Source of the DNA: Rhodanobacter denitrificans
GTDB lineage: Bacteria; Pseudomonadota; Gammaproteobacteria; Xanthomonadales; Rhodanobacteraceae
Assembly (NCBI RefSeq): GCF_000230695.2
Contig: NC_020541.1
Span: forward strand, 3,472,001-3,536,000
DNA length: 64,000 nucleotides
Direction: 5' to 3'
Shown: positions 1 to 9,886 of the stretch, piece by piece
Layout: each line of letters starts with the position of its first letter
How positions within the stretch are numbered: position 1 is the stretch's first letter
Notes under the pieces: model-generated
The model's input: the letters and a program-made list of their open reading frames with translations, nothing else
Database searches by the model: none
What the model was told of the DNA's origin: nothing
Translations under genes and position numbers: made by a program

Positions 1-627
1 ATCATCGGCTACCTGCAGGATTTCCTGTTCTCGCCCGAGCGCGCGCGTGCGCCGATCACCCGGCTGTCCGGCGGCGAGCGCAACCGCCTGCTGCTGGCCA
101 AGCTGTTCGCACAGCCGTCGAACCTGCTGGTGATGGACGAACCGACCAACGACCTCGACGTCGAGACGCTGGAGCTGCTGGAAGAACTGCTGACCGACTA
201 CCAGGGCACCCTGCTGCTGGTCTCGCACGACCGCGCCTTCCTCGACAATGTGGTCTCCAGCACCCTGGTGCTGGAAGGCGAAGGCCGCATCGGCGAATAC
301 GTGGGCGGCTACAGCGACTGGCTGCGCCAGCGGCCGGCTTCACGCAGCACGGCCACCGCCGGCAAGCCTGCCACGCCGTCACCGGCACCGGCCGCGGCGG
401 CCGCGCCGAAGCGCAAGCGCAGCTTCAAGGAGCAGCACGAACTGGAACAGCTGCCAAAACGCATCGAGCAACTCGAAGGCGACATCGTCGCACGCACCGC
501 GGCGATGAACGAACCCGCGTTCTTCCAGCAGGACAGCGCCGCCATCGTCAAGGCGAACGAGGCGCTGGTGGCACTGCAGGCGGAGCTGGATGCGGCGTAT
601 GCGCGCTGGTCGGAGCTGGACGGCTGA
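1..627 (+). CDS. uup: ABC-F ATPase Uup, C-terminal part (5' truncated by window)
   Basis: Frame 1 is open from the first base, so the gene starts upstream of the window. The visible 208 residues contain the second nucleotide-binding domain's signature (LSGGERNRLLLAKL), Walker B plus D-loop (LLVMDEPTNDLD) and the switch histidine (LLLVSHDRAFLDNVV). An Ala/Pro-rich linker and a charged C-terminal coiled coil follow (from about KRKRSFKEQHELEQL). That C-terminal coiled coil is the hallmark of Uup, an ABC-F protein implicated in ribosome function and suppression of precise transposon excision, and separates it from EttA. There are no membrane segments. A large inverted repeat follows the stop. Confidence 0.9.
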   Translation: MIGYLQDFLFSPERARAPITRLSGGERNRLLLAKLFAQPSNLLVMDEPTNDLDVETLELLEELLTDYQGTLLLVSHDRAFLDNVVSSTLVLEGEGRIGEYVGGYSDWLRQRPASRSTATAGKPATPSPAPAAAAAPKRKRSFKEQHELEQLPKRIEQLEGDIVARTAAMNEPAFFQQDSAAIVKANEALVALQAELDAAYARWSELDG

Positions 628-630
628 GAA

Positions 631-715
631 GAGGAGCGAGTGGAGGGAGTGGGAAGCGAGAGGGAGCCAAAGCAGGCGCACTCCTGCCCTCTCTCACTTC
701 CCACTCCGCTCCTCG
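631..715. repeat. Long imperfect inverted repeat between uup and the GST gene
   Basis: The left arm (631-665) contains GAGTGGGAAGCGAGAG. The right arm (688-715) contains its near complement, CTCTCACTTCCCACTC, and both outer ends carry GAGGAGCG/CGCTCCTC. The fold would be a long GC-rich hairpin with an eight-base bulge. It could act as the uup terminator or belong to the intergenic palindrome families seen elsewhere, but its sequence differs from repeats A and B. No T-run follows. Confidence 0.5.
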
Positions 716-774
716 CACTCCTGCTGCAACGCCCCGGCGTATCATTCGTGGATCATCCCCGCGGACAACCACCC

Positions 775-1404
775 ATGTACACGCTCTACTACGCTCCCGG
801 CTCGGCCAACCTGCTGGTGCACCTGGTCTTGCTGGAAATCGGCGCGCCGCACACGCTCAAGCGCATCGACATCGAGAAGGGCGAGCAGCGCAGCGCGGAG
901 TACCTGGCGATCAACCCGAACGGCGTGGTGCCGACCCTGGTGGTCGACGGCGTGCCACATGGCGAGGCCGCGGCGCTGGCGATGCTGCTGGCCGAACGCC
1001 ATCCCGAGGCGGCGCTGACGCCGGCCGCGGGGAGTGCCGGGCGCGCGGACTACCTGCAGTGGATGCTGTACCTGGCCAACAACCTGCAGCCGCTGTTCCG
1101 GCAGTGGTTCTACCCTGGCGACCACCTCCCCGAAGGCGCCGACACGATCAAGCAGGCCGCCCGCGCCGGCATCGAGAAGTGCTGGACGAAGGTCGATGCG
1201 CACCTCGCCGCCCACGGTCCGTACCTGCTCGGCGACCGCTTCAGCGTGGTCGACCTCTACGCGCTGATGCTGATGCGCTGGTCGCGCAACATGCCCAAGC
1301 CCGCCACCGAATGGCCGCAGCTGGCAGCGCTGGCCACGCGCCTGAAGGCGCGCCCATCGTGGAAGCAGGTGTGCGCGGCCGAAGGCCTGGTCGAGTGGGC
1401 CTGA
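775..1404 (+). CDS. Glutathione S-transferase family protein
   Basis: This 209-residue cytosolic protein has the two-domain GST layout. An N-terminal thioredoxin fold (about 1-80) starts MYTLYYAPGSANLLVHLVLLE and carries the cis-proline and glutathione-site region NPNGVVPTLVVDG, followed by an all-helical C-terminal domain with the N-capping motif LLGDRFSVVDLY. The reading frame is open further upstream to 640, but that stretch runs through an inverted repeat and looks non-coding, so the ATG at 775 is chosen. The GIY-YIG gene starts 4 bases after the stop, so the two may be co-transcribed. The substrate cannot be told from the sequence. Confidence 0.88.
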   Translation: MYTLYYAPGSANLLVHLVLLEIGAPHTLKRIDIEKGEQRSAEYLAINPNGVVPTLVVDGVPHGEAAALAMLLAERHPEAALTPAAGSAGRADYLQWMLYLANNLQPLFRQWFYPGDHLPEGADTIKQAARAGIEKCWTKVDAHLAAHGPYLLGDRFSVVDLYALMLMRWSRNMPKPATEWPQLAALATRLKARPSWKQVCAAEGLVEWA

Positions 1405-1408
1405 ACGC

Positions 1409-1678
1409 ATGAGCGACGGCGATGGCGCCTGGGCCGTCTACCTGCTCGAATGCGCCGACGGCCGCGTCTACACCGGCATCGCCCGCGACCCGGAGCAACG
1501 CTACGCCAAGCATCTCAGCGGCAAGGGCGCCCGCTTCACCCGCTCCAACCCGCCGAAGCAATTGCTGGGCTGGGTATGGGTCGCCGATCACGGCGACGCG
1601 CTGCGCCTGGAGATGGCGTGGAAGAAGCTGCCGCGCACCCAGCGCATCGCCGCCCTGCAAGCAAGCCTCAAACTGTAA
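1409..1678 (+). CDS. GIY-YIG nuclease superfamily protein (UPF0213/YhbQ type)
   Basis: This 89-residue protein is essentially a single GIY-YIG domain. It opens with VYLLECADGRVYTGIARD (the GIY and YIG strands are VYL and YTG), then has the conserved Arg/Tyr/His stretch RYAKHLSGKGARFTR and the Glu helix LRLEMAWKKLP. It lacks the UvrC and homing-endonuclease accessory domains, which fits the stand-alone YhbQ-like family. Members are thought to act on nucleic acids, but the role is poorly defined. It sits 4 bases after the GST stop. Confidence 0.85.
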   Translation: MSDGDGAWAVYLLECADGRVYTGIARDPEQRYAKHLSGKGARFTRSNPPKQLLGWVWVADHGDALRLEMAWKKLPRTQRIAALQASLKL

Positions 1679-1680
1679 CT

Positions 1681-1768
1681 GCAGGAGCCTGCTGGCGGGT
1701 GCTGCGCTGCCTGCTCCCTGTTCCCGATTCCCCGAAGGAAAAGCACCGCCCGCCGGCGGACTCCTGCA
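1681..1768. repeat. Intergenic inverted repeat, family B copy 1
   Basis: The left arm GCAGGAGCCTGCTGGCGGGT (1681-1700) pairs imperfectly with the right arm AGCACCGCCCGCCGGCGGAC plus TCCTGC (1742-1767). The loop contains a CCCGATTCCCCG segment. Arms, loop and order match the copies at 35299-35376 and 40179-40278. It lies between convergent genes (the GIY-YIG gene and ppc) and could terminate transcription from both sides. Confidence 0.6.
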
Positions 1769-1787
1769 ACGGTGACGCCGGCATGGA

Positions 1788-4490
1788 TCAGCCGGTGTTC
1801 TGCAGCCCTTGCGAAACGCCGTTGACGCAGGCGACCAGGGCCTGCAGCACGGCGTCGTCGGTGTGCTCGCCTGCGCGCCAGCGCTGCAGCAGGTCGACCT
1901 GCAGCAGGCTCATCGGATCGACGTAGGGATTGCGCAGGCGGATCGAGGCGGCCAGGCGCGGGTCGCCCTGCAGCAGCGCGTCGCTGCCCTTGAGCCGCAA
2001 CAGCCAGTGGCGGGTGCGCGCGAACTCGTCGCGGATCAGGCCGAAGAATTCCTCGTGCAGCGCGCCGGACAGCTTCGAGAACGCCTCGGCGATGTCCAGG
2101 TCACACTTGGCCAGCACCATTTCCACGTCGTCGAGCAGGTTGGCGAAGAACGGCCAGTCGCGCGCCATCTCCGCCAGCGCCGCTTCGCCGAACTGCTGCA
2201 CGCCCTGCTCCAGCGCGCTGCCCAGGCCGTACCAGCCGGGCAGAATCGAGCGGCACTGGGTCCACGCGAACACCCACGGGATCGCGCGCAGGTCCTGCAC
2301 GCCGCGCATGCTGCGGCGGCTGGCCGGGCGCGAGCCCAGGGTCATCCGCTCGATCACGTCGACCGGCGTGGCAGTGCGAAAGTAGTCGACGAAGCCATCG
2401 CGCTCGACGAACGCGCGGTACGTCTTCCGGCTGGCGGCCGCCAAGGCGTCCATCTGCTCGCGCCAGCGCGCTTCGCGTGGCTCGTCTACGCGCGGACGCA
2501 GGCTGGCGCGCAGCACCGCACCCACGGTCTGCTCCAGGTTGCGCAGCGCCAGCGCACGGATGCCGTACTTGCGATGGATCACCTCGCCCTGCTCGGTCAC
2601 CCGCAGCACGCCGGCCACCGCGCCGCGCGGCGAGGACATCAGTGCCGGCGTGATGCGCGCGCCGCCGCGGCTGGCCGAGCCGCCGCGGCCGTGGAAGAAC
2701 GCCAGCTGGATGCTGGCCGCATGCGCCACCTCGAGCAATTCCACCTGGGCGCGCTGCAGGCCCCAGCGCGAGGCCAGCGTGCCGCCGTCCTTGCCGCTGT
2801 CGGAATAGCCCAGCATCACCCACTGCTGGTCGCCGCGCGCCGCGAGGTGGCGGCGGTAGACCGGGTCGTCGAGCAGGGCGCGCAAGGTGGCCGGCGCATT
2901 CTTCAGGTCGTCGACGGTCTCGAACAGCGGCGCGATGTTGAGCGGCACGTTGTCGTCCTGCACCAACCCGCCGTAGCGCGCCAGCGCCAGCACCGCCAGC
3001 ACGTCGGCGGCGCTGCGCGCCATGCTGATGATATACAGCCCCACCGCCTCGCCGCCGTAACGCCGGCGGGTGTTGCCGAGGGTGGCGAACACGTCGTACA
3101 GCGCGACGACCACCTCGGCATGGCTGATCGCGAAGCGTGCGCCGCCGCTGGCGTAATCGCGCAATTGCCGCGCGCGCTCGTCAGCCTGGCGCGCGGCCCA
3201 GCCATCGTCGGCCAGCAGCGCGGCCAGCGCGTCGTCGTGCACGCGCGAATCCTGCCGCACGTCCAGCCGCGCCAGGTGGAAGCCGAAGCTGCGCACGCGG
3301 CACAGCAGGCGTTCCACCGCGTAGGCGCCGGCGTGCACGCCGCGGTGCTGGAACAGGCTGTCGGCGATCAGCTGCAGGTCGTCCAGCAGTTCGCCACTGG
3401 ACGGATAACCGTCCGAAGATTCGTCGCCGGTCAGCGCCAGCCGCGCGCCGACCAGCTGCAGCAGGCAGCGGTACGGCATGTCGGCGTGGCGCGGGCGGAT
3501 CTGCGCCGCGGCGGCCGGGAAGCGGGCGCGATAGTCCGCCAGCCGCGCGCGCAGCGCCGCGGACGCTGCCACGCGACCCTCGGTCTGGCTGAGCAGGCGC
3601 GCCAGCGTGGCGACGTCCTCGCGGTAGCGCTCCAGCACCAATGCGCGCTGCGAGTCGAGGCAGTCGGCGATGGTGTCGGCGCCCACGTTGGGGTTGCCGT
3701 CCATGTCGCCACCGACCCAGCTGGCGAAGCGCAGCAGCCGCGGCAGCTTGATCGCCACGCCGTAGGTCGTCTGCAGCGCCTGCGCCAGCGATTCGTACAG
3801 CGCCGGCACGATGCGGTACAGCGGATGGGCCAGGTAGAAGTCCACGTGCTCGCGCTCGTCCTGCACGCTGGGCCGCACCGGCGAGGCCTCGGCGGTCTGC
3901 CAGCCGGCGGACAGCGCCATGTAGATGCGGTCGTCGTCCTCCCGGCGCTCCTGCGGCGTGCGCTCACGGTCGAAGCCGTCGATCAGCGAGGCGACGATCG
4001 CCTGCTCCTTCTCCAGCAGCGAGCGGCGCACCGCCTCCGTCGGGTGCGCGGTGAACACCGGCTCGATCCACAGCCGATCAAGCCAGCCGACCAGCTCGTC
4101 GGCGCCCACGCCCGCAGCCTTCAGCCGGCCCAGCACGTCGAGCAGCGATTCCGGCTGCGGCGCGCTGCCCTCGCGCTGGTAGTCGCGACGACGACGGATG
4201 CGGTGCACCCGTTCGGCGGTGTTCACCGCCTGGAAGTAGGTGGCGAACGCGCGCGCCAGCGCTTCGGCGTCGTCGGCGTCGAGACCGGCCAGCGAGGCGG
4301 CCAGTTCCTCCACCGAGGCACCTTCGCGGCGACGGCGGATCGCCGCCGTGCGCACCTGTTCGACCCGCGCGAAGAATGTGTCGCCGCCCTGCTCGGCCAG
4401 CATTCGCCCGACCATCGCGCCCAGGCGGCTGACATCCTCGCGCAACGGGCCGTCGGGCGGCAGGAACTCGGGTTCGCGACTGGGTTCCAC
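1788..4490 (-). CDS. ppc: Phosphoenolpyruvate carboxylase
   Basis: The protein carboxylates PEP to oxaloacetate, the anaplerotic supply of the TCA cycle. From the GTG at 4490 it is 900 residues, a normal length. Catalytic signatures are present: VFTAHPTEA with the catalytic His near residue 149, the mid-protein [10 protein letters not shown], and [12 protein letters not shown], which binds PEP and bicarbonate. The C-terminus ends QNTG, typical of the family. The frame is open to an ATG at 4571, but that 27-residue extension (Arg/Trp-rich) looks non-coding, so the GTG is preferred; an internal ATG is also possible. It is divergent from ahcY. Confidence 0.95.
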   Translation of the reverse strand: MEPSREPEFLPPDGPLREDVSRLGAMVGRMLAEQGGDTFFARVEQVRTAAIRRRREGASVEELAASLAGLDADDAEALARAFATYFQAVNTAERVHRIRRRRDYQREGSAPQPESLLDVLGRLKAAGVGADELVGWLDRLWIEPVFTAHPTEAVRRSLLEKEQAIVASLIDGFDRERTPQERREDDDRIYMALSAGWQTAEASPVRPSVQDEREHVDFYLAHPLYRIVPALYESLAQALQTTYGVAIKLPRLLRFASWVGGDMDGNPNVGADTIADCLDSQRALVLERYREDVATLARLLSQTEGRVAASAALRARLADYRARFPAAAAQIRPRHADMPYRCLLQLVGARLALTGDESSDGYPSSGELLDDLQLIADSLFQHRGVHAGAYAVERLLCRVRSFGFHLARLDVRQDSRVHDDALAALLADDGWAARQADERARQLRDYASGGARFAISHAEVVVALYDVFATLGNTRRRYGGEAVGLYIISMARSAADVLAVLALARYGGLVQDDNVPLNIAPLFETVDDLKNAPATLRALLDDPVYRRHLAARGDQQWVMLGYSDSGKDGGTLASRWGLQRAQVELLEVAHAASIQLAFFHGRGGSASRGGARITPALMSSPRGAVAGVLRVTEQGEVIHRKYGIRALALRNLEQTVGAVLRASLRPRVDEPREARWREQMDALAAASRKTYRAFVERDGFVDYFRTATPVDVIERMTLGSRPASRRSMRGVQDLRAIPWVFAWTQCRSILPGWYGLGSALEQGVQQFGEAALAEMARDWPFFANLLDDVEMVLAKCDLDIAEAFSKLSGALHEEFFGLIRDEFARTRHWLLRLKGSDALLQGDPRLAASIRLRNPYVDPMSLLQVDLLQRWRAGEHTDDAVLQALVACVNGVSQGLQNTG

Positions 4491-4580
4491 GCAACTACTC
4501 CACGGCAGGCCTGATCCCCAGCGTAACCAATCCCGACGCGGGCGACACCCAACCATGCGGCATAAGCTCATGTCTGCCGT

Positions 4581-4586
4581 TACAAT
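4581..4586 (+). promoter_or_regulatory. Candidate -10 box for the ahcY transcript
   Basis: TACAAT stands 15 bases before the first base of the SAH aptamer, so transcription would begin just ahead of the riboswitch. No convincing -35 element is visible at 16-18 bases upstream. Assigned by position and resemblance to the sigma-70 -10 consensus only. Confidence 0.4.
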
Positions 4587-4601
4587 GCCCCCTCTGCACT
4601 G

Positions 4602-4690
4602 CCCGCCGAGGGGCGCTGCGACCGTTGCCGTGAATGAACTTCACGGGAACCGGCCAGGCTCGGCGCGGCACGTTCCACAACGGCGCTCAG
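4602..4690 (+). promoter_or_regulatory. SAH (S-adenosylhomocysteine) riboswitch upstream of ahcY
   Basis: The conserved aptamer core is readable. P1 is CGCCGAG (4604-4610) paired with CTCGGCG (4659-4665), the 5' core is GGGGCGCTGCGACC, and the joining strand GCCAGG lies just before the P1 3' strand. The 3' pseudoknot strand AACGGCGCTCA (4679-4689) can pair with GGGCGC (4611-4616). An extra hairpin, CCGTGAA/TTCACGG (4628-4646), sits between them. This matches the known SAH-element architecture. SAH riboswitches turn on SAH-recycling genes when the toxic product SAH accumulates. The start codon is about 80 bases downstream. Confidence 0.9.
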
Positions 4691-4768
4691 TACGCGAGTC
4701 CCTTCGCGGCAGACCGGCCATCCATGGCCGGACTCCTCGAAAAAGCCTCGCACCAACTGGAGATATCC

Positions 4769-6208
<1,440 letters not shown>

Positions 6209-6235
6209 GCCGCTAGCGGATCATCGGTCGGTTGC

Positions 6236-6268
6236 AGCAGAACGGGCGCGCAAGGCGCCCGTTCTGCT
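6236..6268 (+). terminator. Strong hairpin after ahcY
   Basis: A perfect 14-bp stem, AGCAGAACGGGCGC (6236-6249) with GCGCCCGTTCTGCT (6255-6268), closes a 5-base loop 27 bases after the ahcY stop. No T-run follows, so it may act as a stabilising 3' hairpin or a Rho-assisted terminator rather than a classical intrinsic terminator. Confidence 0.6.
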
Positions 6269-6372
6269 ATCGCCGGCTCACCACCGGGCAGCGTGCACCG
6301 TGCGGCCTGCGCTGCTCTGGATCATACTTTCGTACCGATCCAACACGGTCGAATCCACGGGAGACGGCGTCG

Positions 6373-7293
6373 ATGTCGCCAAAGCCAAGCAGCGCCGACC
6401 GGCGATTGTTCAGCCAGCTTCGCAGTGAAATGGACCGGATGACCGCGTCCGAACGGGTGATCGCGAACTTCCTGCTCACCAACCGGCAGGCGGTGCCGTT
6501 CGAGACCGCCAACTCGCTCGCCGCCAAGCTCGCCATCAGCGCCGCGACGGTGGGCCGGTTCTGCCGTCGCCTCGGCTACCGGAACTTCCGCGAGCTGAAG
6601 GCGGCTTTCAAGTTCGACGTGGCCGTCGCGCCATGGCCGATCGGCGAAGGCCTGCGCTCGATGCTGCAGACCGGCGGCGGTGAACCGGCGCTGCAACGCG
6701 ACCTGGACCTGACCATCGCCGGCATCATCGAGGTCTACCGCCGCGCGGAAACGCGCGAATGGCAGGATATCGTCGCGCTTCTGGCGCACTGCTCGACACT
6801 GCACATCGTGGGATTCCAGACCGAGCGCGGGCTTGCGGCCCACTTCGCCAGTTTCCTGCAGTACGTGCGCCCGCGGGTGCGGGTGGCCGATCTGGCTACC
6901 GGAAGCTTCTCGGAGGTGCTGCTCGACGGTACCGACAAGGATTGCGTCGTGATCGTGGAGACGCGCCGCTACTCGCGCCAGGCACAACTGCTCGCCCGTC
7001 ATTGCCGGCAACGCGGGCTGCCGCTGGTGATGATCACCGACAAGTATTGTCACTGGGCCGGCGAATACACGCCGCACATCCTGGCATTGCCGACGGAAAG
7101 CGGGATCTTCTGGGGCACCACCGTTCCGATCCACGCGGCGCTGGCGCTGCTGGTCAACGGCGTGGTTCTCGCACTCGGCGACCGCGTGGAGCAACGCCTC
7201 GCCCACGTCTCCGACCTCTACCAGGAATTCGTCGGCCACGTCGGGAAACCCGCGCGCGGGCAGCGCAAGAGGGGCGGCGACATCGAGCCTTGA
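6373..7293 (+). CDS. MurR/RpiR-family transcriptional regulator (candidate DgcR-like)
   Basis: This 306-residue regulator has the RpiR layout: an N-terminal helix-turn-helix (about 15-80, with LAISAATVGRFCRRLGY as recognition region) and a C-terminal SIS sugar/phosphosugar-isomerase-like domain (about 135-270, STLHIVGFQTERGLAAHFAS). RpiR SIS domains usually sense phosphosugars, but members beside amino-acid genes exist. It is convergent with the permease and lies next to the D-amino-acid island, so control of that island is the simplest inference. The ATG at 6373 is preferred because the open frame upstream runs back through the ahcY terminator hairpin. Confidence 0.85.
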   Translation: MSPKPSSADRRLFSQLRSEMDRMTASERVIANFLLTNRQAVPFETANSLAAKLAISAATVGRFCRRLGYRNFRELKAAFKFDVAVAPWPIGEGLRSMLQTGGGEPALQRDLDLTIAGIIEVYRRAETREWQDIVALLAHCSTLHIVGFQTERGLAAHFASFLQYVRPRVRVADLATGSFSEVLLDGTDKDCVVIVETRRYSRQAQLLARHCRQRGLPLVMITDKYCHWAGEYTPHILALPTESGIFWGTTVPIHAALALLVNGVVLALGDRVEQRLAHVSDLYQEFVGHVGKPARGQRKRGGDIEP

Positions 7294-7306
7294 GCACGCA
7301 GCGCAC

Positions 7307-7326
7307 CGTCGGGCCGAGGCCCGACG
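7307..7326. terminator. Bidirectional hairpin between convergent regulator and permease
   Basis: CGTCGGGC (7307-7314) pairs with GCCCGACG (7319-7326) around a CGAG loop, in the 63-base gap between two genes that end facing each other. No long T-run is visible on either side. Confidence 0.45.
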
Positions 7327-7356
7327 CTTCTGCGGAACCATGATCGCCGCTCCCGT

Positions 7357-8817
7357 TCAGCGCGACCGCACGTAAACCACGTAGATGACCAGGCCGGCCG
7401 CGAAATAGCCGCCGACGATCGCCAGCGGCAGCACGTCGCCGCGCGTTGCGCGCAGCACCATGTCGATCAGCAGCGGCAGGCCCATCAGCACGGCAAAAGC
7501 GATGCCGAGCGCCGGAATGATGCCGATCCACCAGCCACGCACGCGGATACCGCCCAGCGGCACCCGGAACGAACGCGGGCGATCGGGCTCGACCACGCGC
7601 AGGCGCATGACCGCCGCACAAACGATCGCGAACGCGACCGCCGTGCCGAGGCTGATCAGGTCGCCGAGCAGGCTGATCGGCAGGCACGCCGCGAGCAACG
7701 CCATGGCCACGCCGGTATAGATGGTACCGACCTGCGGCGTGCGCGTTCTGCCGTCGATCCGCGCGAACACCGGCGGCAGCATGCGATCGCGCGCCATCGC
7801 GTAGAAGATGCGGGTCTGTCCGTAGATCGACGTCAGCAGCACCGAAAGCAGGCCGATCACCGCGGCGGACTTGACTGCGATGCCGAACATCGGCAACTGC
7901 ATCGCGTCGACGGCGACGGCGATCGGGTCGGCGACGCCGAGCCGGGTGTAGGGCACGATGCCGGTCATCACCGCGGCGACGGCCATGTACAGCACCGTGC
8001 AGACCGCCAGCGTCATGAAGATGCCGATCGGCAGGTCGCGCTGGGGGTTGCGCGCCTCGGCTGCGCTCGTGGACACAGTCTCGAAGCCAACGTAGGCGAA
8101 GAAGATCGCCGAGGCGCCGCGCAGCACGCCGGGCCAGCCGAACTCGAAATCGCCCCGCGCCGGCGGCACGAACGGCGTGAGGTTGGCCGGGTCGATGAAG
8201 GCGATGCCGACCAGCACGAAGGCGACCAGCGCAGCAATCTTGAGCAGCACGATGGCCGTGTTGAACGCGAACGACTGCGTCACCCTGCGCAACAGGACAG
8301 CCGTCACCACCAGGATCGCGCCGGCGGCGACGAGGTTGATGCCGCCGCCGAACTGCAGGCGGTTGGTGCCCCCATCGGTGCGAAAGTCGAGCATCGGCGT
8401 GGTGATCGACGCCGGCAGGTGCAGACCGAACTGGTCGAGCAACGCCACCGCGTAGCCGGCGAAGCCGACCGCGACAGTCGCCGCGGCAATGCCGTACTCG
8501 AGCAGCAGCAGCCAGCCGGCGCACCACGCGGTGAAGCGGCCAAACGTGAGCAGAGCATATGAATAGCTCGAACCGGACAACGGCATCGTGCCGGCAAGCT
8601 CGGCATAGCAGAACGCGGTGAATCCGCAGGCGATCGCCGCCACCACGAACGACAGCACCACCGCCGGCCCGGCATGGGTCGCCGCCGCGGTGCCGGTCAT
8701 GACAAAGATGCCGGCGCCGATGACGCAGCCGACACCGATCATCGTCAACTGGAGCGGGCCGAGCGTGCGCGCCAGCCCGGGTTCGTCATCATTCACTGGT
8801 TGCAAGTTTTCTTTCAT
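7357..8817 (-). CDS. APC-family amino acid permease
   Basis: This inner-membrane protein of 486 residues has about 12 hydrophobic segments. The first carries the APC fingerprint GVGCVIGAGIFVMTG, where the unwound TM1 binds the amino-acid backbone; a second motif is GFTAFCYAELAGTMPLSGSS. The family resembles YfnA/cationic-amino-acid-type transporters. It is divergent from the racemase gene across about 50 bases of AT-rich DNA. The start is the ATG at 8817 (MKENLQPVNDDE); the frame continues upstream but would cross the divergent promoter. The likely role is importing the amino acid or dipeptide handled by the island. Confidence 0.85.
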   Translation of the reverse strand: MKENLQPVNDDEPGLARTLGPLQLTMIGVGCVIGAGIFVMTGTAAATHAGPAVVLSFVVAAIACGFTAFCYAELAGTMPLSGSSYSYALLTFGRFTAWCAGWLLLLEYGIAAATVAVGFAGYAVALLDQFGLHLPASITTPMLDFRTDGGTNRLQFGGGINLVAAGAILVVTAVLLRRVTQSFAFNTAIVLLKIAALVAFVLVGIAFIDPANLTPFVPPARGDFEFGWPGVLRGASAIFFAYVGFETVSTSAAEARNPQRDLPIGIFMTLAVCTVLYMAVAAVMTGIVPYTRLGVADPIAVAVDAMQLPMFGIAVKSAAVIGLLSVLLTSIYGQTRIFYAMARDRMLPPVFARIDGRTRTPQVGTIYTGVAMALLAACLPISLLGDLISLGTAVAFAIVCAAVMRLRVVEPDRPRSFRVPLGGIRVRGWWIGIIPALGIAFAVLMGLPLLIDMVLRATRGDVLPLAIVGGYFAAGLVIYVVYVRSR

Positions 8818-8840
8818 AGGAGTTACTATGATATAAATTG
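8815..8840. promoter_or_regulatory. AT-rich divergent control region with a palindrome
   Basis: CATAG-GAGTTA-CTATG (8815-8830) is a 5+5 inverted repeat that overlaps the permease start codon. It is followed by TATGATATAAAT (8827-8838), a markedly AT-rich stretch in GC-rich DNA and a plausible -10 region. The site serves both the permease (minus) and the racemase operon (plus). It is a natural candidate operator for the nearby RpiR regulator, but binding is an inference. Confidence 0.4.
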
Positions 8841-8867
8841 TGCATACACGTCCAGAGGCCGGCTTGC

Positions 8868-9857
8868 ATGCAGACCGAGGTTCGCCACGAACGCTGGGAG
8901 CTCGCCGCGCCATTCGTCATCGCGCACGAGACCTACCTGCATGCCGATGTCATCGTGGCAACGCTGTCGTGCGATGGCGCCGTCGGCCGCGGCGAATGCA
9001 CGCCCACGGCGTTCTACGGCGAGAGCGTGGACGGCGTGATGGAGACCGTGCGCGAACTGCTCGCCCGCCTCGCCCGCGGCGAGTCCTGGGACCGCATCCA
9101 CGATCGCGTGCCGGCCGGCGCCGCGCGCAACGCGGTCGACTGTGCGTTCTGGGATCTGCGCGCGAAACTGGCGAAGCGGCGTGTCTGGGAACTGGCCGGA
9201 GTCCCCGCCCCGGGCCAGGTGCGCACCGCGCAGACCATCAGCGTGGGCGAAGCGGCGCAGCAGGCGGACAAGGCGCGCGCGATCGTCGTCACCGACGGCG
9301 ATGGCGCCCTGATCAAGCTGAAGCTCGATGCGCACGACATCGTCGCCCGCGTCGCGGCCGTGCGCGACGCCGCTCCGGCGGCGACCCTGGTCATCGACGC
9401 GAATGAATCCTGGGACCCGGTGCTGCTCGATGGCGTCATGCCTGCGCTGCAGGCCGCGCATGTCGCGATGGTCGAGCAGCCGCTGCCCGTGGGCAAGGAC
9501 GACGCGCTGGCGCGGATCGAACGCCGCGTGCCGGTCTGCGCCGACGAATCGGCACACGTCGGCGCAGACCTCGACGCGCTGCGCGGCCGCTACGACCTGG
9601 TCAACGTGAAGCTGGACAAGACCGGTGGCCTGACCGAGGCGCTGCGCATGACTGCCCGCGCGCGCCAGCTCGGCTTCGGGTTGATGGTGGGCTGCATGGA
9701 GGGGACGTCGCTCGGCATGGCGCCGGCGACGCTCGTCGCCGGCGCTGCACGCTTTGTCGACCTCGATGGCCCGCTCCTCATCGGCCGCGACCGCGACCCG
9801 GGCCTGCACTACCAGCGTGGCCTCGTCTCGCCACCCAGCGCGGCGCTGTGGGGTTGA
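8868..9857 (+). CDS. dgcA: Enolase-superfamily racemase/epimerase (dipeptide epimerase, DgcA type)
   Basis: The 329-residue protein belongs to the muconate-lactonising-enzyme/dipeptide-epimerase group. Catalytic residues are in place: the KxK acid/base motif (K150-L-K152), three metal ligands D177 (VIDANES), E203 (MVEQPL) and D226 (CADES), and the opposite-face lysine K248 (VNVKLDKTGG). Family members epimerise L-Ala-D/L-Glu. In the D-glutamate pathway described for marine bacteria, the DgcA member racemises N-acetyl-D-glutamate. The DgcN homologue downstream favours the second role. The ATG at 8868 follows AGAGG; a TTG at 8838 is less likely. Confidence 0.82.
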   Translation: MQTEVRHERWELAAPFVIAHETYLHADVIVATLSCDGAVGRGECTPTAFYGESVDGVMETVRELLARLARGESWDRIHDRVPAGAARNAVDCAFWDLRAKLAKRRVWELAGVPAPGQVRTAQTISVGEAAQQADKARAIVVTDGDGALIKLKLDAHDIVARVAAVRDAAPAATLVIDANESWDPVLLDGVMPALQAAHVAMVEQPLPVGKDDALARIERRVPVCADESAHVGADLDALRGRYDLVNVKLDKTGGLTEALRMTARARQLGFGLMVGCMEGTSLGMAPATLVAGAARFVDLDGPLLIGRDRDPGLHYQRGLVSPPSAALWG

Positions 9858-9886
9858 GCCGCATGTTTTCCAGGAGAACCGATTCC

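Noticed and set aside
1809-4514. 901-codon open frame on the plus strand opposite ppc
   Set aside because: Antisense shadow of a GC-rich gene: the product is Gln/Arg/His/Ala-rich without domains, while the minus strand encodes a complete PEP carboxylase with its catalytic motifs.
4634-4768. Longer N-terminus for AhcY
   Set aside because: It would translate the SAH riboswitch; the family N-terminus and a ribosome-binding site fit the ATG at 4769.
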